Positions 23,081-34,599 of a DNA stretch of 64,000 bases are shown here, piece after piece. The translations under genes and the position numbers were made by a program. Every line of letters starts with the position of its first letter. Position 1 is the stretch's first letter. The stretch is taken from the NCBI GenBank assembly GCA_963082975.1, contig OY720344.1, positions 68,290,546-68,354,545 of the forward strand. The letters run 5' to 3'. Origin of the DNA: Labia minor. Lineage: Eukaryota; Arthropoda; Insecta; Dermaptera; Spongiphoridae. The notes beneath the pieces are model-generated. The model searched no databases. It had not been told where the DNA came from and saw nothing but the letters and a program-made list of their open reading frames with translations.

Positions 23081-24462
23081 AAAAAACGATTTAATAGGGA
23101 ATTAGAAAGTAGGTAAGAAATGGATGGACATGATGAGAATTAGAGAAATGTTAATATTATAATCGATATAGAAAAAATTTAATTTAATAAAATTAAAATT
23201 AATTTTTATTTTAAAATTATAAGCCACCTTCAAAACTGTTTTTTTTTTTGTTTAATATTATCTTCCTTTATCGTTCTTACCAATTTCATATTTATTGATT
23301 GTTGTTTTGTTTATAATCTGTAGTTACTTCTTATTTGATTCCTTAATTTATAGATTTATTAAATAATAATTTGTCTTATTATTTTGAACTACAGGCATTT
23401 GAAGAAAATAATTTTACATATATATTTTCTTATATGATTGTGACGTGGTTCATGATGTATTGTGTTAAAAAAACATTTATAAATTTCGACAAATTAAATA
23501 TTTTCATGTCTATTTTTCTCACCCAAGGTCTAATTTAGTTTTGAATTATTAAAATTTGAAGTTAAGCTAGATTCAGATATGATTACTGCATTTTTAGACA
23601 GTATTAAATATAAAAAAGTAATTTTAATTAAAACAGACAGGAATTTTCAAATAACTGATCACTCTAATTTCACTGCCATTATTAGTAACATGATTAACAT
23701 TGGCATTACTGATACTGTCATCCATTTACCCTTAAACATTGGTATTTAATTGCCTAAATATTCAACGGTTGAGATTAAATTCAAATTAGGACTAATGAAC
23801 AAATTTAACCAATCATTCTATACTATTATCTTGCAAAGATATTTTTACAGTGTGTTTTACTTTTCCTTACAACATTTAACAATGATATTAAAATTGTAAA
23901 TTTATGTATAATATTATATTATAAATATTTCATTTATTTTAATTTAATTCTTTTCTAAAGGATTATATACAATGTTTTGTTTTAATAATAAATTATGAAA
24001 CAAAAATTGAAAAAAAAAAATTACCTAAAAAAAACATATTCACGTGTTTTTTTTAATTGAATCAATGTTTGAAATGACTATGATGGATTACAAAATAAGA
24101 TAAATATCTAAAAATACAAAGAATTAGTTGACAACACCAAAATTCTTCAGATAATATTATTATTATTAAATTAAATTTATTTGTCTATCTATTAATTTAG
24201 AAAATAATTCAATAATTTGATCCGTGAAGTTATCTTATTTCGAAATTTGATAAGTATTAAAAATTTCCCATATTTTAAAATTTTTGAAAAAATTGAATTC
24301 TTTTTCATTATTAAATAATTTATTATACTAAAATCACTAGTTTTGTATTAATAATAAATAGAGTTAATAATAAATTTCAATTATCCCACTTATTATATAA
24401 TTATAATATTTTTACATGCACAATGAATGAATCAAATTATTCTTCATCTGTGCTTGGAATCG
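23081..24462. other. AT-rich sequence, no features recognised
   Basis: No TIR, tRNA-like or coding signals were seen. Confidence 0.5.
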
Positions 24463-24513
24463 AAAGTTGCATTAATAATTCTACTAAAAGTTGCATTAAT
24501 AATTCTACTAAAA
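24463..24513. repeat. Two-copy 24-bp tandem repeat
   Basis: AAAGTTGCATTAATAATTCT followed by ACTA is present twice in perfect tandem, directly next to the hairpin end of a family B element. It could reflect local slippage or an insertion-associated duplication. Confidence 0.75.
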
Positions 24514-24516
24514 ATA

Positions 24517-25156
24517 AGTTGACCTGTGGCCAGGTCCGAACCGACCGACGGTTTGAAATAAATTAATTTCCAGCTACAGAAACAATTTCAAATAATTTTC
24601 ATATACCTATTAATGTAATAAAAAACAGATATGGATACATAAATAATAAATATAAACATTTTTAATTTTATTTTATTTATAATATATATGCAAGACCAGG
24701 CTGTGACGTCATGAATGGCTGGATGACGTCATATAATTTTAAATCAAGAAAAAACTAATAAATATGATTTTTCTCGAGGATAAAACCAATACAAAGTGCA
24801 TGATTCGTGGTGATATATAAAAAAATCTCCTTTGGTGTGAAAATAACCCTTTCCTTCCTATCGTCGATCGCTAATACTACCACTTCCGGTTTCCGGAATT
24901 GCACCAAAAGTTGATCAATTCATCCCACTGATGCATTAAGTAAATATACCAAATTTCATCAAAATCGGTTGAGCCGTTCAGGCTGTACACATCTATACGG
25001 ACGGACAGACGGACGGACAGACGGACAGACGGACAGACATCATGCTAAAAATACTTTTTTCTGTTAAGAAAATGCATGATTCGTGGAGATATGTAAAAAT
25101 CTCCACATGTGAAATTTGGTGTGAAAACAATACCTCCCTTACTATCGTCGGTCGGT
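24517..25156 (-). mobile_element. Family B short repeat, copy 1 (full length)
   Basis: Read on minus it starts ACCGACCGACGATAGTAAGG. It then has a module with two short palindromes, a (GACG)n-type microsatellite at about 24999-25040, a second diverged copy of the 5' module, the inverted terminus CGTCGGTCGG, and the perfect hairpin GACCTG-GCCA-CAGGTC (plus 24521-24536). No ORF. Same plan as families A and D. Confidence 0.8.
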
Positions 25157-25759
25157 AATTAAGGGTTGTAACAAATTAATTAATTTTTTTTTTAGACAAT
25201 ACAGAGCGTGATATTTTATCTTTATTATTTCCATTTTAAAAACTATGAAAATGCCAAGATTTCTATAAAATAAAATTATTTGCTTTTTACTGATTTTCTT
25301 TAAAATTTATAAACAAATTTTTCTTCTCAGAAGTGAGTGGGGACTGAGTCGCCTACCCATACATACGACCATGATGAAAATAAAAAAAGAACATTTAAAT
25401 TGTAATTTAATTTTGATTAATCGAAAATATTTCCTATTCGTATTCTTATTTATAGAATATTCGTATTTAGCAAGTTAAGCTTCGTTCATGCTAAGTGATT
25501 TTACTTTAAGTAGATATGAATGGGTGAAATATATTAACGATTCTTTTTTTCATTTAAGAATAACGAAAAATAAATGCTATAAAAAATAACCACTACTGAC
25601 AAGGTCATAAATTATTTCGTTTATCAAAGAATAAATCAGTGCTAACATACAATTCTTACCATTCAATCTTTAATTAAATATAATTTATTATACTTGCATT
25701 TACCAAAGGAGTGGAAGGAAATTTATAGCATTACGAGTTGTCATATTCAATCTATTGTT

Positions 25760-25980
25760 AGGAATTAAAAATTTGAGCTCCCCAAGAAGAAAAATTTGGC
25801 GCTCTTTCATACAAGATTATATAAATTTACTACAAATTAAAAAAAAGTAAAAAAGACAAAAAAAAAAATAATAAAATAAAATAAAAATTACACAAAATAA
25901 TATATGTAAAAAAATATTTTCTTATCAGCGTTCCTCAAAATTTGCCGCCCCGATCTTGCCCACCACTTTATCCAGCACTG
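25760..25980. mobile_element. Possible hAT-type terminal fragment
   Basis: The minus strand from 25980 begins CAGTGCTGGATAAAGTGG and continues into a GGGGCGGCAAATTTT-like stretch. A related TTTGGCGCTC segment lies at about 25796. CAGTG...GG(A/C) termini are common in hAT elements. No 8-bp duplication or transposase is visible. Confidence 0.35.
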
Positions 25981-26114
25981 GATTAAAGAGAATCTTTGCT
26001 TAAAGACAATAGTTCAATGAGAGACGTAAAAACGGTTAGCCAGCTGATATTAATGAACTTAAAAAATATTTTTTTATTTAGATCTAGATATATAATATAT
26101 TTCTTTTATTTACT

Positions 26115-26165
26115 TTGTAAACGTTTCGGTTTACTAGCAAGGCCTTTTTCATGGCACAGTGATTG
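26115..26165 (-). ncRNA. Degenerate hammerhead-like motif c
   Basis: The minus strand contains CATGAAAAAGGCC...CCGAAACGTTTAC, resembling the CUGANGA...GAAAC core arrangement of the tiny hammerhead ribozymes in Penelope-like retroelements. Stem II is imperfect and the first core box is mutated, so activity is unlikely. Confidence 0.3.
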
Positions 26166-26635
26166 TTGATTCTTAAAATTAACAAATCTAATTTAAATAT
26201 TTAACAATAGATTATTTATTGAAAGTAACGGATTGTATTTTAACAATTAAGAAATTGATATTGACATTGACAATGAGAAATATTAAATAATTTTTGGAAA
26301 GAAACACAAAATATTTTATCTTTTTATTAGAAATTATAACATATGGATATAAATAAATATTTTATTGCCATTAATTTAGAAGAATTTATGTTGATTTCAA
26401 AATTCAGGAAAATATAAAATTTAAAAAATAAATGAATAAAATTAAAATGATTAGTTATAAACTTATAAAATATAATTATGTAAAAGAACCAAGGAAAACA
26501 CTATATAATATATCTATAAATATATTAATTAAATTCTAATGTTTTTAATTATTTTTTTATGTATTTTAAAATCAAATTCTTTGAAAATCAATAAACAGAA
26601 ATTTGATGTAATTTATAGGAATTTTGGTGGAGATA
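26166..26635. other. AT-rich sequence, nothing recognised
   Basis: No coding, tRNA-like or inverted-terminal signal was found between the hammerhead-like motif and the LINE tail. Confidence 0.5.
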
Positions 26636-26760
26636 CAAGGTAAGGAAAGACGTGAGTTGGGAGAGAATGGAAGTTGGATGGGAGAATAGAACATTTGGAG
26701 GAATGTGGTTGCTGCGACCAAGAACTTTTGAGTTCAGTAGCGTCACAGTGAAAGTATCAT
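26636..26760 (+). mobile_element. 3' end fragment of LINE family E
   Basis: GGAAAGACGTGAGTTGGGAG, then GGAATGTGGTTGCTGCGACC and TTTTGAGTTCAGTAGCGTCA, match the 3' ends at 47990-48115 (plus) and 28930-29100 (minus). This is the last part of the reverse transcriptase ORF and the very short 3' UTR. It is truncated and dead. Confidence 0.7.
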
Positions 26761-26929
26761 TATCGATATACTTTATTAAAATATAAATTCTTTAAATCCA
26801 ATATTAAGTTAAGTTAATTTAATAATTATAAATAATAATTGGTGGTTATTGTTTATATTATTTTAAATGTATATTTTCAGATAATTTATTTATGTATTTA
26901 ATTGCTATAACTGGATGGATGTGATATAA

Positions 26930-27200
26930 TATAGGGTTTATTAAAAAGCGACTGGCAAGCCGATTATAGAAGTTAGGCGAGGGTAACTAGGCATTGTTAA
27001 ACTATGTGAATTAATTCATGCTATTGGCTTCGCCAAGTTACAGGCGACGGTGTTGTTGTTTTATCGCGCCCTACGGGCCGCCTTGGTCATTTGCAAAGTT
27101 TAATTGCACCCTGAATGTTCTCCTCCCCTTCGTCGTATTTAGCTACTGAAAACACTCGCTCAAAGCTTCTATCCTCATTGCAACAAGAAAAAGCCACTAA
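26930..27200. other. GC-richer unique region
   Basis: It carries TTATCGCGCCCTACGGGCCGC (about 27061-27081), much more GC-rich than the flanks. No frame I recognise in either strand; a decayed transposon or regulatory sequence are both possible. Confidence 0.3.
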
Positions 27201-27379
27201 CACCCATTCAAAGATGCTCACACCAACATAGACCAAAAGGTTATTCTCAAAACTAATAATGTTTCCCAGCAGAATAAATAGAAAATAGAAAAGTTCAATT
27301 TAAAAGTTCAGTAAAAAGTATGATTGTTTAAAAAGTAAAGAAATAAATATAAAGAAGTATATAAAAAATTTAAAATATA

Positions 27380-28728
27380 GGGTGACCCAGCCAGTAGTTG
27401 AACAAATAAAGTCAGTTTACCACGGATCCTGTTGTAAGTTCTATACTATTAGCCGTAAAACTAAGCTAATGGATTTTTAACAAAGCTTTATTATTGTAGT
27501 TATTAAAAAAAATATTAAACAGTGCTTAACTGAAAAATAAAAAGCAAAAAAAAATTCACATTTTTTATGATTTTATCCCAGTGGTTGAACAGACATGTCC
27601 AGTTTTTGAACGCTCGATATTCCAGTAATTGAACACCCGTTATTTCATAGTTTTTTTTATTTTAAGTTTAGGTACACATCCAAAACGACTTAACAAATAT
27701 CTAGGCCTATAGCTTGAGCACTCATAACACAATACAAGGCTGATTCACATTCCAAACATTGCTCAATGTTTAAATTATAATAATAATAATAACAATAATA
27801 CATATATTTATTTATTTATTTATTTCATACAAACACCAATCGGCAATATACACATAAGATACAAAATTAAAAATATTTTTAAATTTTTTTAAACTTTTGA
27901 TACGAAATTGCTTTGGGAGTCGAGTCCCGTTACTGCATACAGATTCCTGGTTTTACTTTACTTTACTTTAGGCGAGTCCGTTTGTCTTGAAAGTGTTGCT
28001 TGGATTGCACTAACATTCAATGCTGAAGGTGAGGCATCAAAATTATGATTAATTTCGGGCTCTTTTTCAATACACTCAGACAAAAGGCCATTTGTCTATG
28101 TTTCATTAAGACATTTGCTCCGAAGCCTTTTCCAAAACTGAAACAGTTCACGGGCCTCAATATTACCCTCCCACTCTTCCCCTGCACTTTTCTAAATTCT
28201 TCAGGCCTACCCTTGGGGAAGAGGGATTCAAGGTATAAGAGGGATTGAACATTTACAGTCTGGTGATCTTCGATGGCGGGCAACGTTCACCACTGTTCAA
28301 TTACTGGAATTTGTGCATTTTAACAGTGCCATTAGTTGAACAGTCAGTTTAGAGCTCTACAAAATAAAAAATATCTATACCTTAATATCATGCTTCAAAA
28401 TGTAGTCCTTTAGCTTTAATTTAAGACCAATTCGGTAAAAATATCTCTAAAAATGACTAGGATGCACGTGGATTACTTTTACTTACCGTATTTTCAGTAG
28501 ACTAGTCGTGAATGCAAAAACAAGCATTTCATTTGAGAAAAAAAATAATATCTCTAAGTACTTAAGTCACGTGAAGCAGACGATAGGTGTTTCAGTTGTG
28601 ACAACATAAGAACTTAAAAATAAAATAAAATTTCACGTTCCAAGCATGTTTCCTCTTGAGATTTTGGCGGATTTTTGGTAATTTGTTCAACTATACTGGA
28701 AGGGGTTCAACTACTGGCTGGGTCACCC
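27380..28728. mobile_element. TA-flanked inverted-repeat DNA element (1.35 kb)
   Basis: Ends GGGTGACCCAGCCAGTAGTT and its exact inverse are each flanked by TA, the target rule of the IS630-Tc1-mariner/pogo superfamily. Subterminal GTTGAAC words (for example about 27584-27645 and 28288-28350) recur as inverted, spaced copies and may be transposase-binding sites. The interior has an (ATTT)n run and two overlapping frames of 67-88 codons (28017-28283) in a GC-richer part. I cannot match either to a known transposase, so the element is probably non-autonomous, possibly with a captured segment. Confidence 0.8.
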
Positions 28729-28866
28729 TACATTTATTTAATTCTTTATTGATAATATATATATATGTATATTCATATATTCTATTTTAATAAAAATACT
28801 TATACAATCCAACTATTTAAGTATGTTTAGAAGAAAATATTATAATAATAAAAAAGGGCATGTATA

Positions 28867-29225
28867 GTGACTCAAAAAGTAATAGCCTCATCCAAAAAGT
28901 TTTTCTACTTTGAATCTATCTATCTATCTATCTCTGTCGCTCTACGGAACTCGAAAGTTCTTGACCTCAGCAACCGCATTTCTCCAAGTGTCCCTATTCT
29001 GAGCCACAACCTTCCAATCCCTACCCTCTCCCATCTCTCTCACGTCCCTTCATTATCCACCCACCGCGTCCTTGGTCTTTCAAGCGGACGTTTCCCACTC
29101 GCTCTCCTCACCAATATATTTTTCGCCATTCTTTCCTCTCCCATTCTAGCCACCTGTCCCACCCATAGCAGCTTTCTCTATTTTATAATTCTATGTCTGG
29201 AGATGCATAGATGTGAATTCTACTC
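28867..29225 (-). mobile_element. LINE family E 3' end with GATA tail
   Basis: Read on minus: LLWVGQVARMGEERMAKNIL, then KRPLERPRTRWVDN, then WKVVAQNRDTWRNAV and an AEVKNFRVP-like end followed by a stop. This is the typical C-terminus of an arthropod non-LTR polymerase (the GHVARMGEE and RPRTRWxDN motifs). It ends in (GATA)n, seen on plus as CTATCTATCTATCTATCT at 28916. Frame shifts between the blocks make it a pseudogene. The plus-strand 124-codon frame is a shadow. Confidence 0.8.
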
Positions 29226-30149
29226 TGAATTAAAAATATAAATATATTTCTCAAATTATAAAATTATATAAATGAGATCAGTGACACAGAGTTGACCCAA
29301 ATATTTTGATTTTTTGTTTTAAATGAGCTTAATTCCTAAATTGTTTTTTAAATAATAACATGTATAGAAATTTCATTTATCAATTTTTAAATTATTTTAC
29401 CAAACAAATGAAATGTATAAAATCACGAAAATTAGATATAAATTAAGATAAAAAAAAAATAGAAAATTAAATTCCACTTAAAATATGTCAAATAAACATG
29501 ATTAATTCATTTGGAAATGGATTAAAATAAAATAAAATAAAAAAAAAAAGAATTAATTAAATTCGTGAGGGTGAGTTTTATTCAGTGATATTAATTTTGT
29601 ACAATTTGTATGGAAGTAACGATTTATTACACTTGGTCTGAAATTTCCTTAATTAGACTGGATTCGTTTCAATAGTAATGGATTCAAATAAAATTGGATT
29701 GGGTTTTGAAATGAAGGCAATTGAATACAGTTTATTTATAGATTAAATAAAAGAATAATTCAATGAATTAAATGTCGTGTAAAAATACATTAAAATATTT
29801 TTTAATATTTATATTAAAGAAATGTACAGTGAAACCTCAGGTTACCGATTATGAGCAAAAATTAAGATTGCGAGTTTCATGTTCTTTTTATGACACCTTG
29901 CTCTGCTGTGTTTGCCATAGATTAGTAACATTGTATGTTCTTTAAAACCCAGCAAAGCATGACATGATGTCTCAAAAAACTGCGCGAATAAAGTTGTGGT
30001 CTGAGATGGTTTTATAAAGAAACGTAGAAATCGTTGAGAGTAAATAAAATTGTCTAGGCCTTAATATAGACGAAACTGACATCGAAGAACTCGTAGACCT
30101 TGAAACATTTACTAAACATTGCTAACATTTACTAAATGAGCAATACGAT

Positions 30150-30801
30150 TAGGGCTTACAATACCGAACTAAAATCTGAATAACGGTATTTGATATTTGA
30201 AATACCGGGATAACGGTATTAATACCGGTATTATTAATAATAAATTTACTAGCTATATTTCTACTTACCTCAGTTGTTATATTGACTTTTTAACAAATAA
30301 TAGATGAAATCCAATAAATATTGTTCTGAAATGAGTAGATATTATTTATTTTATTACATAGAGAGTAGGAGTAGATAGATACAAAAAATCGTGCAAGTAA
30401 AATAAAGTAAATATTAAATTCTATGTTACATTTTACATATAATAGGCTCGTAAGGTATTATATAATTAAAGAATGAAATATAATTAAAGAAGTAAAAAAT
30501 ATACAAATATAAATTGAAAGTGTTTAATATTAATAACTTGCTCTTAAAAAACACAAAGAATCAAGCGTTTCATCATCAAGCGAGGACTGAATTTTCGTAC
30601 AATTATAACCAGCGGCCGAAAAAGCTCTTTCTGATTCTACACTTGTCGGCACTATTGTCATTAAAAAAATCATACACATTTTGTAAATTCGTAATACCAA
30701 AATACCGGTATTTTTACATAAATACCCGTATTTAATACCGGGCAAAAATCGTCCGGGATCCCGGTATTCGGGATCCCGAGATCCCGGTATTGTAAGCCCT
30801 A
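30150..30801 (-). mobile_element. hAT element nested in the Tigger relic
   Basis: Termini TAGGGCTTACAATACCG and the inverted CGGTATTGTAAGCCCTA are flanked by perfect 8-bp duplications AATACGAT (30142-30149 and 30802-30809), diagnostic of hAT insertion. Several ACCGGTATT and CCGGGATCCCGG subterminal words lie near both ends. At 652 bp it retains only the 3' part of the transposase gene. Confidence 0.93.
30530..30745 (-). pseudogene. hAT transposase C-terminal dimerisation domain fragment
   Basis: The 71-codon minus-strand frame contains PTSVESERAFSAAG, the hallmark of the hATC dimerisation domain, followed by LDDETLDSLCFLRAS, matching its last helix. This is the final exon-like part of a hAT transposase; the zinc finger and catalytic core are deleted. 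Its first residues overlap the terminal repeat region. Confidence 0.88.
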
Positions 30802-31030
30802 AATACGATAAGCTAAACGAATTAATTTTTAGAAATGAATCAATTTTTCTGCAAAGTAAAAACTGTATCAGATATTCAAGAACATAGTTCTTAGTTCAAT
30901 GTGGATAAAACCTAAACAATTTGTAAAAGAAAACTATCCTGATGAAGCAGCAGCTATTTATTAAGGAATTTTTATTTATAGACCACATTATTTGTAAATA
31001 ATATTTATTAAATTAAAATAATAATTGTAT

Positions 31031-31060
31031 AACGTTTCGATTCTGCAATCATTCTCAGCA
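31031..31060 (-). ncRNA. Hammerhead-like motif a
   Basis: The minus strand reads CTGAGAATGATTGCAGAATC followed by GAAACGTTATAC. The stem II equivalent GATT-GCAG-AATC pairs perfectly, and CTGA-GA and GAAAC match hammerhead core boxes. The cleavage-site side (GTTATAC) is off consensus. It lies in a small insert bounded by a 15-bp direct repeat CAGCAGCTATTTATT (30948-30962 and 31056-31070). Confidence 0.4.
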
Positions 31061-31451
31061 GCTATTTATTCATTTATTTGACATGGTTGTAATGACTCAC
31101 AACCAGATTAACTCCTTGTTAAATAGTTATCAAATTACTAATCGCCAATTTCTAATTTTTTTTTAATGGAAAAGCTGATTGTGAACCAATATCATTGAGA
31201 AAATTTAAATATATAGATGAATAAACAATTGTTTTGATATTTTATATAAATATATATTTATTTTATTATAATTATTATTGAATAATATTGTTTATAATAG
31301 GATTTTTTTAAAAATATTTTGGAGTCCCGAACTAATTAAATGCATTTAAATTAGTTCTTATGGGAAAACTTGATTCGAGTTACGCGAACATTTCGAGTTA
31401 CAAGCCCAGTTCTGAAACAAATTATGCTCGTAACTCGAGGTTCCACTACTG

Positions 31452-31919
31452 TGCACTAAAATTAGTATTTTAATTTAAAAATATTAATTTTCTAACTTCT
31501 TTAAATATTACATTAAGTTGTTTCTTTTTCTCTGACTTGGTTATAAAATTTATACTACTATTAATTTATTATTTTCATATACACACCCAGTTCAGATTTG
31601 GCTTTCAAATAGAAAGGTTCAAGAGTTAATCTTTAAATCTAGTAAAGTTTGTACTATTTTAAAATGAGAGTTGAGTCAATTGACCTATTATTCTTTTCTA
31701 ACTAATATTAATTTATTTTATTTTGACTGTATATAAATTTTATATAAATTTAATATATATTTCCTTTTAACTTTACCCTCTTACTAACAGCCTATCTAGG
31801 GCCTCCCTATTCTTCCAAAAATGCCCCGAAAGGCCTCAGTGGCACCCAAAATTATTTCTCTCTCTCCTTTCCTTAAATATATATATCTGAAAAAAAACCA
31901 CTTCGTGGTAGAGGTTCCC
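31452..31919. other. AT-rich sequence, nothing recognised
   Basis: AT-rich with a short GC-richer lead-in (about 31790-31860) to the next tandem repeat. The short frames here have no known similarity. Confidence 0.4.
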
Positions 31920-32030
31920 CGCCAAGTTGTGTGCCTTAAAAAGTTAGCAAATCAAAAAAGTTATGGCCTCGCAAAGTTGTCTTTCAAAAAAATTAGTGAA
32001 ATCAAAGCTTGGCGGCCGCCAAGTTCCTCA
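31920..32030. repeat. Diverged tandem repeat, period about 50 bp
   Basis: GCCAAGTTGTGTGCC (31921), GCAAAGTTGTCTTTC (31971) and GCCAAGTTCC (32018) start successive units, each with an A-rich middle containing AAATCAAA and ending TTATGGC or CTTGGCGGC. The overlying 77-codon plus frame is a consequence of the repeat. Confidence 0.65.
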
Positions 32031-33430
32031 CCTTACAATATTAATTGTTTTTAAAACGTTCATTTCCTGAATAGTGTATTTAATTCCATTTCCAATAAAA
32101 CTTTTTCAAATAATGGTAGTACCTCCCACATTAGCACAGAGTATTTGCATTGTTAAAATAATATTATGACTGGTTCAATTTTCTTGTAAATCAATAAAAA
32201 AAAATATATATATATATATATATACACCAAGTATTTTGAATTATTTCCCTCTTTTGGTTTTATTTAAATTATTTATAATTATTTTCATATTTTTAAAAAT
32301 TTGTTATTCATATACAACCAGTCTTTGTATACCTGTATTCAGAAGGAGTTAAAAGATATTGCTAAATTGTTTTTTGATCAAAACCTTTAATAAAATTAAT
32401 TAAATTTAAATTTTTAAAATTTTTAAAATTTTCTTCTTTTTCATCAAATGTAAGTGATTTTAAATTTTCTTTAATTTTTTTATTTTTATTTATTAAAAGA
32501 TAGAGATAATGTTATTAATTGGAGTATCTATTATCTTTTTTTATTAAGAGTTTTATTAATTTTCAAGTTTATTTTATTATTGGTATTTTTTTTTATTATT
32601 ATTTATTAGTAAAATTATAAGTGTGAAGTCATAATATTGCACGATAGTTTATAAAGGAATATTATGATCGTATTATTACTATTTTCGAAGTTCAATCCCT
32701 TAATTTCAAATTTAACATACCAGAACTATAACTACAAGTCTACTAGCCTCCTCGTCTTGTAAATATGTATATTAAAAGATACATTTTATATAAAAAGAAA
32801 AAAATCTTCCATTCAATTTTTAGTTTGAAATTTTTTTCTCTTGATTAATTATGTTTTCCACAATTCAAAAATACGAAAAGTTTCATCATATAAGATAAAT
32901 TTGTAAATTTTATTAGAAAATTCCATATATATTTCAAAAATTAAGGTGAAGTTTAGTTTCCTCTTCCTTCTTTATCTCCTAAAATTGGATTAATTTGTAA
33001 GTTCACTGACCTGTAAAATGTTTCAAACTTCTCAAAAGAAAAGTTTCTATTCTGCATTGTGATATATTATTGTAAATTTAAATTGGAATGATGCCCTAAG
33101 ATTAAAGGTCTAGGTCACATAATGGGCTGAAATTAAAATATAAGGTTTTAACCATAATTATTGATTTTATTCTTTATACTATTATAATATGACCAGAATC
33201 AGATATATAGATATTTTATATTTTGGTATACTTACAAATATTTTTATAATAATACTAAATAATGTAGTGAAATGAAATTTGTCAGTTAAATACCAAAAGG
33301 ATTATATTGTTTATTTGTTATAAAACCCTAAAAAATTAGGCCAATAATAAAACAATAACAAGTTAGTTGGCTTAAATCAATTTTTTTCACTTTTAATTTG
33401 TTGTATTTTAATTACTTATTTATATCTCAC
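32031..33430. other. AT-rich sequence, nothing recognised
   Basis: Includes a (TA)n run near 32206-32224. No coding or mobile-element signature seen. Confidence 0.5.
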
Positions 33431-33469
33431 ATATATAAACATACCAATTAGGCGCATCCCCCTGGGTAA

Positions 33470-33490
33470 AGACCGCCGTAGGCGGACTAA
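33470..33490. repeat. Isolated GC-rich hairpin
   Basis: CCGCC-GTA-GGCGG within AAGACCGCCGTAGGCGGACT forms a stable stem in AT-rich surroundings. It recalls a Helitron 3' hairpin, but no CTRR end lies at the expected distance. Confidence 0.4.
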
Positions 33491-34445
33491 CATGTAGTTA
33501 AATATAAATTGATTATTCAGTTAACTGCTGTTATATTTATACAAAGCGAACGGCTTGGATAACTAATTTATGAACTAATTGCTGATTATGCTGAACAAAT
33601 TTGAGTCATTGCAATCAACTACAATAAAACTAGAAGATAAGAAATAATAGTTTATGAAGTTTTCTAATCATAGTTAAATTTAAAATATTTTTTTATTTTA
33701 TATAAATATTTATATTTATCAAAATGAAAGTGGTAAAACATTAAATCAAGCATACAATTATAAAATTATTTTTGTGACTATAAAGTTAATAATATCAAAT
33801 AAATAATTTGATATAAAGCCAATAAATTTTTAAACTTTCTCTAATGTTTAATTAAAAATTGTACTTTATCTGACAATTGGTGGTATAGAGCTAGGATAAT
33901 GGTGCACAACAAATAAATTTATAATATATTCTATATTATGTCCGGCGCTCTGGGAAACTAGTGTAATATAATAATGGTAATATAAATGTGTATACGATTA
34001 TAAAATAATATCCCTGTTTAATAAATATTCAAATTGCACTATCCATATAAATATATGTAATTGTATACACATTGAACATCCCATATAAGAGATGTTTTGG
34101 GTACATCAATCACACAATCAATCCTCGTCTAGTACCTGGCAATGTATTTAATTTTTATCATAACTATGATAAAAGTTAAATGCAGCTAATGCTATTTTTA
34201 TAAAATTGTTCAACTCGCAAAAAGGCATGAACTTTTGTCTTCAAGTTTCTTAGATAAGCTACGATTTAGATAGCAAATCATCAGAAAACATTTAGTTATT
34301 CAACTGAATATAAAATAATAATAATAATCATAATATAATAAACAGTTTTATTAAAATATTGGCCGATTAGAAAATGTATAATGGAATAGCGGGCAGACAT
34401 CAGGAAAACAGAAGCTTTTGAAATGAAACTATTCCTTTTTACCAA
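33491..34445. other. AT-rich sequence with a short palindrome
   Basis: TTTTATCATAACTATGATAAAA (about 34156-34177) is a small AT palindrome. Nothing else recognised. Confidence 0.4.
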
Positions 34446-34446
34446 T

Positions 34447-34490
34447 CAATGACAACGTTTCGGCCGCTATATCAAGACTTCTTCAGAAAT
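34447..34490 (-). ncRNA. Hammerhead-like motif b (best core match)
   Basis: The minus strand reads CTGAAGA, a variable 18-base stem II region ending GCGGCC, then GAAACGTTGTC. GAAA, a one-pair stem III (C-GTT-G) and a UC cleavage position match the minimal hammerheads of Penelope-like elements. Partial stem I pairing exists between CCAA upstream and TTGG downstream. Stem II is weak. No Penelope ORF was found beside it. Confidence 0.45.
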
Positions 34491-34599
34491 TTGGGTTCTA
34501 AATCCTTTATAATAAATATAATACAATTTAATAATAATTATATAATATGATAAAGATTATCATCTTAAAATCTGAGTGAAATCTGAATAATCGATAATG

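Larger units (their letters stand above)
29827..31451. mobile_element. Tigger/pogo-like DNA transposon relic, interrupted
   Basis: The left end CAGTGAAACCTCAGGTTACC is preceded by TA. The right end reads, inverted, GTGGAACCTCGAGTTACGAG, the usual Tigger-type terminus. At about 30051-30100 the plus strand reads LGLNIDETDIEELVDLE, like the acidic C-terminal part of Tigger transposases, and after the hAT insertion YPDEAAAIY-like fragments continue. Stops, deletions and two insertions (30150-30801 and about 30963-31055) make it dead. Confidence 0.65.

Noticed and set aside
28045-28248. Plus-strand 67-codon frame inside the TA-flanked element
   Set aside because: It overlaps a longer minus-strand frame and neither shows a known domain; not reported as a gene.
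28867-29241. 124-codon plus-strand frame
   Set aside because: It is the antisense shadow of a LINE polymerase C-terminus read on the minus strand.
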